NCBI GenBank assembly: GCA_041913045.1
Contig: JAYSGB010000029.1
Coordinates: 1-53,042, forward strand
Source of the DNA: CAMLOF01 sp041913045
GTDB taxonomy: Bacteria > Pseudomonadota > Gammaproteobacteria > Burkholderiales > Burkholderiaceae_C
Length of the DNA: 53,042 bases
Direction of reading: 5' to 3'
The notes under the pieces are model-generated. The model ran no database searches. It saw nothing but the letters and a program-made list of their open reading frames with translations, and was not told where the DNA came from. The stretch's first letter is position 1, and each line of letters opens with the position of its first letter. Below are positions 50,473 to 53,042 of the stretch, piece by piece. Both the position numbers and the translations under genes were made by a program.

Positions 50473-51053
50473 GCGACCGTTTGACCCAAACCTCTATCGC
50501 CAGGCTCGTTCCTGAGGGTTCTCGCGTCTTGGACCTTGGCTGTGGTGACGGCGCGTTGTTGGCTCATCTGCGGGACACGCGCGGCTGCTCAGGTTATGGA
50601 GTGGAAATCGATGACACCAAGGTGCACGCATGTTTTCAGAAGGGCGTGAGCGTCCTCCAGTTGAATCTCGAGGATGGTCTTGCCATGTTCGAAGACAACA
50701 GCTTTGATGTTGTGCTCCAGATTGACACTCTGCAGCACCTGCGCAACGCTGAAACCATGCTGCGCGAAACGGCGCGTGTCGGTCGCATCGGCATCGTCGC
50801 CTTCCCCAATTTTGCCCATTGGCCCAACCGTATGAGCGTACTGCAAGGCCGTATGCCTGTCACCAAACGCCTGCCCTACCAATGGCACGACACGCCTAAT
50901 ATCCGCGTGGGCACCTACACCGATTTTGAAGTCCTTGCCCGTAAGAACGGCCTGCAGATTGAAGACAGCTTCGGACTTGAAAATGGCCGTGAAGTGAGGC
51001 TTCTGCCAAACCTCCTGGCCAGCACAGCGGTCTTCAAGTTCACACAAGGATGA
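50469..51053 (+). CDS. metW: Methionine biosynthesis protein MetW
   Basis: A 194-residue protein with a SAM-dependent methyltransferase-like fold. The nucleotide-binding motif is RVLDLGCGDGALLAHL (about residues 20-35), followed by EDNSFDVVLQIDTLQHL. MetW is required together with MetX for homoserine acylation in several proteobacteria, and the two are usually encoded as an overlapping pair, as here (ATGA). Whether it truly methylates anything is not known. It shares the metX leader control. Confidence 0.95.
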   Translation: MSDRLTQTSIARLVPEGSRVLDLGCGDGALLAHLRDTRGCSGYGVEIDDTKVHACFQKGVSVLQLNLEDGLAMFEDNSFDVVLQIDTLQHLRNAETMLRETARVGRIGIVAFPNFAHWPNRMSVLQGRMPVTKRLPYQWHDTPNIRVGTYTDFEVLARKNGLQIEDSFGLENGREVRLLPNLLASTAVFKFTQG

Positions 51054-51059
51054 AACAGC

Positions 51060-51908
51060 ATGCTGGATCGCATTGAAGCATCGTTGCCCTCGCTGGCACC
51101 TGCGGAGCAGAGGGTTGCCCGGCTGGTACTGAGCAATCCGCGGCAGTTTGCTAGCCTGCCAGTCAGCGAACTCGCGGAGCGCGCCCATGTGAGCAAGCCG
51201 ACCGTGGTCCGCTTTTGCCGCAGCATGGGCTACGACGGACTCAGCGACTTCAAACTCAAGCTGGTGGGTACCGTCAGCGAAGGCGTGCCTTTCATCCACC
51301 GCAGCGTGGACCCCGACGACAAGGTCAGCGACGTGCTCGTCAAGGTGATCGACAACAGCGTCGCCGCATTCCTGCGTTACCGCAACGACGCATCCACCAA
51401 CGCGCTTGAGAAAGCCGCCGATGCACTGGAGAACGCCTACCGGCACAACCACCGCATCGAGTTTTATGGCGTTGGCAACTCCGGCATCGTCGCGATGGAC
51501 GCACAACACAAGTTCTTCCGCCTTGGGGTGAATTCCATCGCGTACAACGACGGTCACATGCAAGTGATGAGCGCTGCCCTGCGGCGCCCAGGAGACGTCG
51601 TAGTCATCATCTCCAACTCAGGTCGCACGCGCGACCTGATGGACGCCGGAGACATTGCGCGCAAGCATGGTGCCACAACGATCGTGATCACGGCCAGCGG
51701 ATCACCGCTCGCAGCGGCGGGACACATCCACCTCGCGGCAGACCACCCCGAAGGCTATGACCGTTACAGTCCCATGACCTCGCGGCTGTTGCACTTGATG
51801 ATCATCGACGTACTGGCGACTTGCCTGGCGCTGCGCATAGGCAGCGACAAGCTGCAACCCATGCTCCGCGACATGAAATCTAATCTGCGCAGCAAGCGTT
51901 ACGCTTGA
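51060..51908 (+). CDS. hexR: RpiR/HexR-family transcriptional regulator
   Basis: A 282-residue regulator. The RpiR-type helix-turn-helix is at about residues 1-75 (SELAERAHVSKPTVVRFCRS) and a sugar-phosphate-binding SIS domain is at about 125-255 (IEFYGVGNSGIVAMDAQHKF, VVIISNSGRTRDLMD). HexR proteins repress glucose and Entner-Doudoroff genes and respond to KDPG. The identity as HexR is by similarity of the whole sequence as I recall it; a different RpiR member is possible. It begins six bases after metW, so methionine and carbon control may share a transcript. It overlaps the MetH gene tail to tail by 10 bases. Confidence 0.85.
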   Translation: MLDRIEASLPSLAPAEQRVARLVLSNPRQFASLPVSELAERAHVSKPTVVRFCRSMGYDGLSDFKLKLVGTVSEGVPFIHRSVDPDDKVSDVLVKVIDNSVAAFLRYRNDASTNALEKAADALENAYRHNHRIEFYGVGNSGIVAMDAQHKFFRLGVNSIAYNDGHMQVMSAALRRPGDVVVIISNSGRTRDLMDAGDIARKHGATTIVITASGSPLAAAGHIHLAADHPEGYDRYSPMTSRLLHLMIIDVLATCLALRIGSDKLQPMLRDMKSNLRSKRYA

Positions 51909-52972
51909 AACAGTTCGGCAGGAAGCCATGTGCGTCGAGGCGCATCCTTCTGCACAGCCAAACCAATGGCCGCGATGTGGTCTGGCGTGGTGCCGCAGCA
52001 ACCCCCAACGATGTTCACCAGCCCTTCGGCGGCGAACTCGTGCAGAAGGCGCGACGTGTCTGCAGGGGTTTCATCGAAACCAGTGTCGCTCATCGGATTG
52101 GGCAAGCCGGCATTCGGATAGCAACTGATGAACGTGCCCTCTGCGACTTTCGCCAGCTCCTGGATATACGGCTTCATGAGCGCAGCGCCGAGCGCACAAT
52201 TGAGTCCGACGGCCAGCGGTTGGACATGCCGTACGCTAGCCCAGAACGCCGAAACAGTCTGACCACTCAGTATGCGGCCGGAAGCGTCCGTGACGGTCCC
52301 ACTGATAAGAATCGGAAGACACTCACCGGACTCGTCGAAGTACTCCTGAATGGCAAAAAGCGCTGCTTTTGCATTCAAGGTATCGAAAATGGTTTCAACC
52401 AGCAAAACGTCTGCGCCACCTTCTACCAAGCCCCGCGTCTGTTCAAGGTAGGCCGCACGCAACTCGTCAAACGTTACGTTGCGCGCGCCAGGATCGTTCA
52501 CATCCGGGCTGATACTTGCCGTCTTTGGGGTCGGGCCGAGTGCCCCAGCCACATATCGGCGGCGCTGTGCCGTGCTGTATTTATCGCAAGCCTGCCGGGC
52601 GAGCCGCGCCGACGTCACATTCATCTCGTAAGCCAGGTCGGCCATGCCGTAATCTTCTTGCGCAATGCAGGTTGCGCCGAAGGTATTCGTCTCCACAAGA
52701 TCCGCACCTGCGGCCAGATAACTCTCGTGGATGTCGCGAATGACATCGGGTCGCGTCAAGCTCAGTAACTCGTTGTTGCCCTTCACGTCGTACGGAAAGT
52801 CCTTGAAGCGCTCGTAGCTGGCTTCTGGTCCCGTGTATCCCAAACCGCGGTACTGCTGCTCGTCCAGCTTGAACCGCTGGATCATGGTTCCCATTGCACC
52901 GTCAAGGATGACAATGCGTTCGGCAAGGAGTTCAGGCAGCGCCTGCGCACGGGTGTATTCCAGCGATTTCAT
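51899..52972 (-). CDS. MetH N-terminal module (homocysteine S-methyltransferase)
   Basis: A 357-residue homocysteine S-methyltransferase domain matching the first module of cobalamin-dependent methionine synthase. The N-terminus VILDGAMGTMIQ and the zinc-ligand cysteines in GLNCALGA and IVGGCCGTTPDH are intact. The full MetH is about 1,200 residues; here the frame ends after the first module. In many Burkholderiales MetH is naturally divided into two proteins, so this is probably not a pseudogene. The pterin, cobalamin and activation modules are not downstream (hexR faces it) and must lie beyond the right edge or elsewhere. The ATG at 52972 is preferred to the TTG at 52978. Confidence 0.9.
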   Translation of the reverse strand: MKSLEYTRAQALPELLAERIVILDGAMGTMIQRFKLDEQQYRGLGYTGPEASYERFKDFPYDVKGNNELLSLTRPDVIRDIHESYLAAGADLVETNTFGATCIAQEDYGMADLAYEMNVTSARLARQACDKYSTAQRRRYVAGALGPTPKTASISPDVNDPGARNVTFDELRAAYLEQTRGLVEGGADVLLVETIFDTLNAKAALFAIQEYFDESGECLPILISGTVTDASGRILSGQTVSAFWASVRHVQPLAVGLNCALGAALMKPYIQELAKVAEGTFISCYPNAGLPNPMSDTGFDETPADTSRLLHEFAAEGLVNIVGGCCGTTPDHIAAIGLAVQKDAPRRTWLPAELFQA

Positions 52973-52998
52973 GATCAAGTCACTATGCCACCAAAAGC

Positions 52999-53042
52999 AA
53001 AACCCCGATCCGAGTATGTTGAGTACTTGTGGATCGGGGTTT
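52999..53042 (-). terminator. Terminator hairpin just upstream of the MetH module
   Basis: AACCCCGATCC (53001-53011) pairs perfectly with GGATCGGGGTT (53031-53041) around a 19-base loop. On the minus strand it is followed by TTTTGCTTTT. It either ends a leftward gene beyond the window or, being only 26 bases from the ATG at 52972, is an attenuator in the MetH leader. Anything upstream lies outside the window. Confidence 0.85.

Noticed and set aside
51899..52972. Truncated metH pseudogene
   Set aside because: The frame is clean, the module is complete with its zinc cysteines, and divided MetH is known in this order.

Overview
The window is a GC-rich, gene-dense chromosomal segment with short intergenic gaps. 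It most likely comes from a betaproteobacterium of the order Burkholderiales, family Comamonadaceae. The pointers are the proteobacterial-type GshA, a MetH cut into a free N-terminal module, the metX-metW pair, the kdsD-kdsC-lptC order, short ArgC, and a hairpin repeat of a kind I remember from Acidovorax-like genomes. I see no rRNA, tRNA, insertion sequence, prophage or CRISPR array. The species cannot be named from the sequence alone.

Layout. 1-12 kb: a partial periplasmic asparaginase divergent from a LysR regulator; corC-lnt (envelope lipoprotein acylation); an alpha/beta hydrolase whose frame runs open into a GNAT acetyltransferase; fadD; a membrane GGDEF diguanylate cyclase coupled to a metallo-beta-lactamase-fold hydrolase; argC. 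11-13 kb: sucCD with a strong terminator. 13-22.5 kb: a signalling block. On + it has a PP2C phosphatase, a tandem-FHA protein, an SH3-like exported protein, an M48 lipoprotein protease and a CHASE2 adenylate cyclase. On - it converges with pyrF, a GAF/HD-GYP protein, an outer-membrane barrel and a FecR-domain protein. 23-31 kb: a transport-rich + strand run (EamA, DHA2 MFS, class II amidotransferase, SLC13 permease, a NitT/TauT-type ABC importer, SMR exporter).

31-36 kb (-): gshA-kup-gshB-vanZ, which places glutathione synthesis around a potassium importer. 35.7-38.5 kb: an MFS carrier and an M20 peptidase meeting at a hairpin. 38.5-42.7 kb (-): cheW and two methyl-accepting chemotaxis proteins. 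43-48.4 kb: a hypothetical gene, apt, a Kef-type antiporter, then kdsD-kdsC-lptC (LPS inner core and transport). 48.4-53 kb: an RRM RNA-binding protein, then metX-metW-hexR, with the N-terminal MetH module convergent at the right end.

The most noteworthy signals are: (1) a SAM-II-like riboswitch candidate directly upstream of metX, followed by a long intrinsic terminator; (2) the 13-22.5 kb signalling block, which joins Ser/Thr phosphatase and FHA proteins, cAMP and c-di-GMP enzymes and an envelope FecR/barrel pair without any visible kinase; (3) a hydrolase-GNAT open fusion with an internal promoter placed so that the acetyltransferase mRNA would be leaderless; (4) an HD-GYP domain split by an insert of about 100 residues; (5) a terminator hairpin immediately upstream of the MetH module that may be an attenuator.
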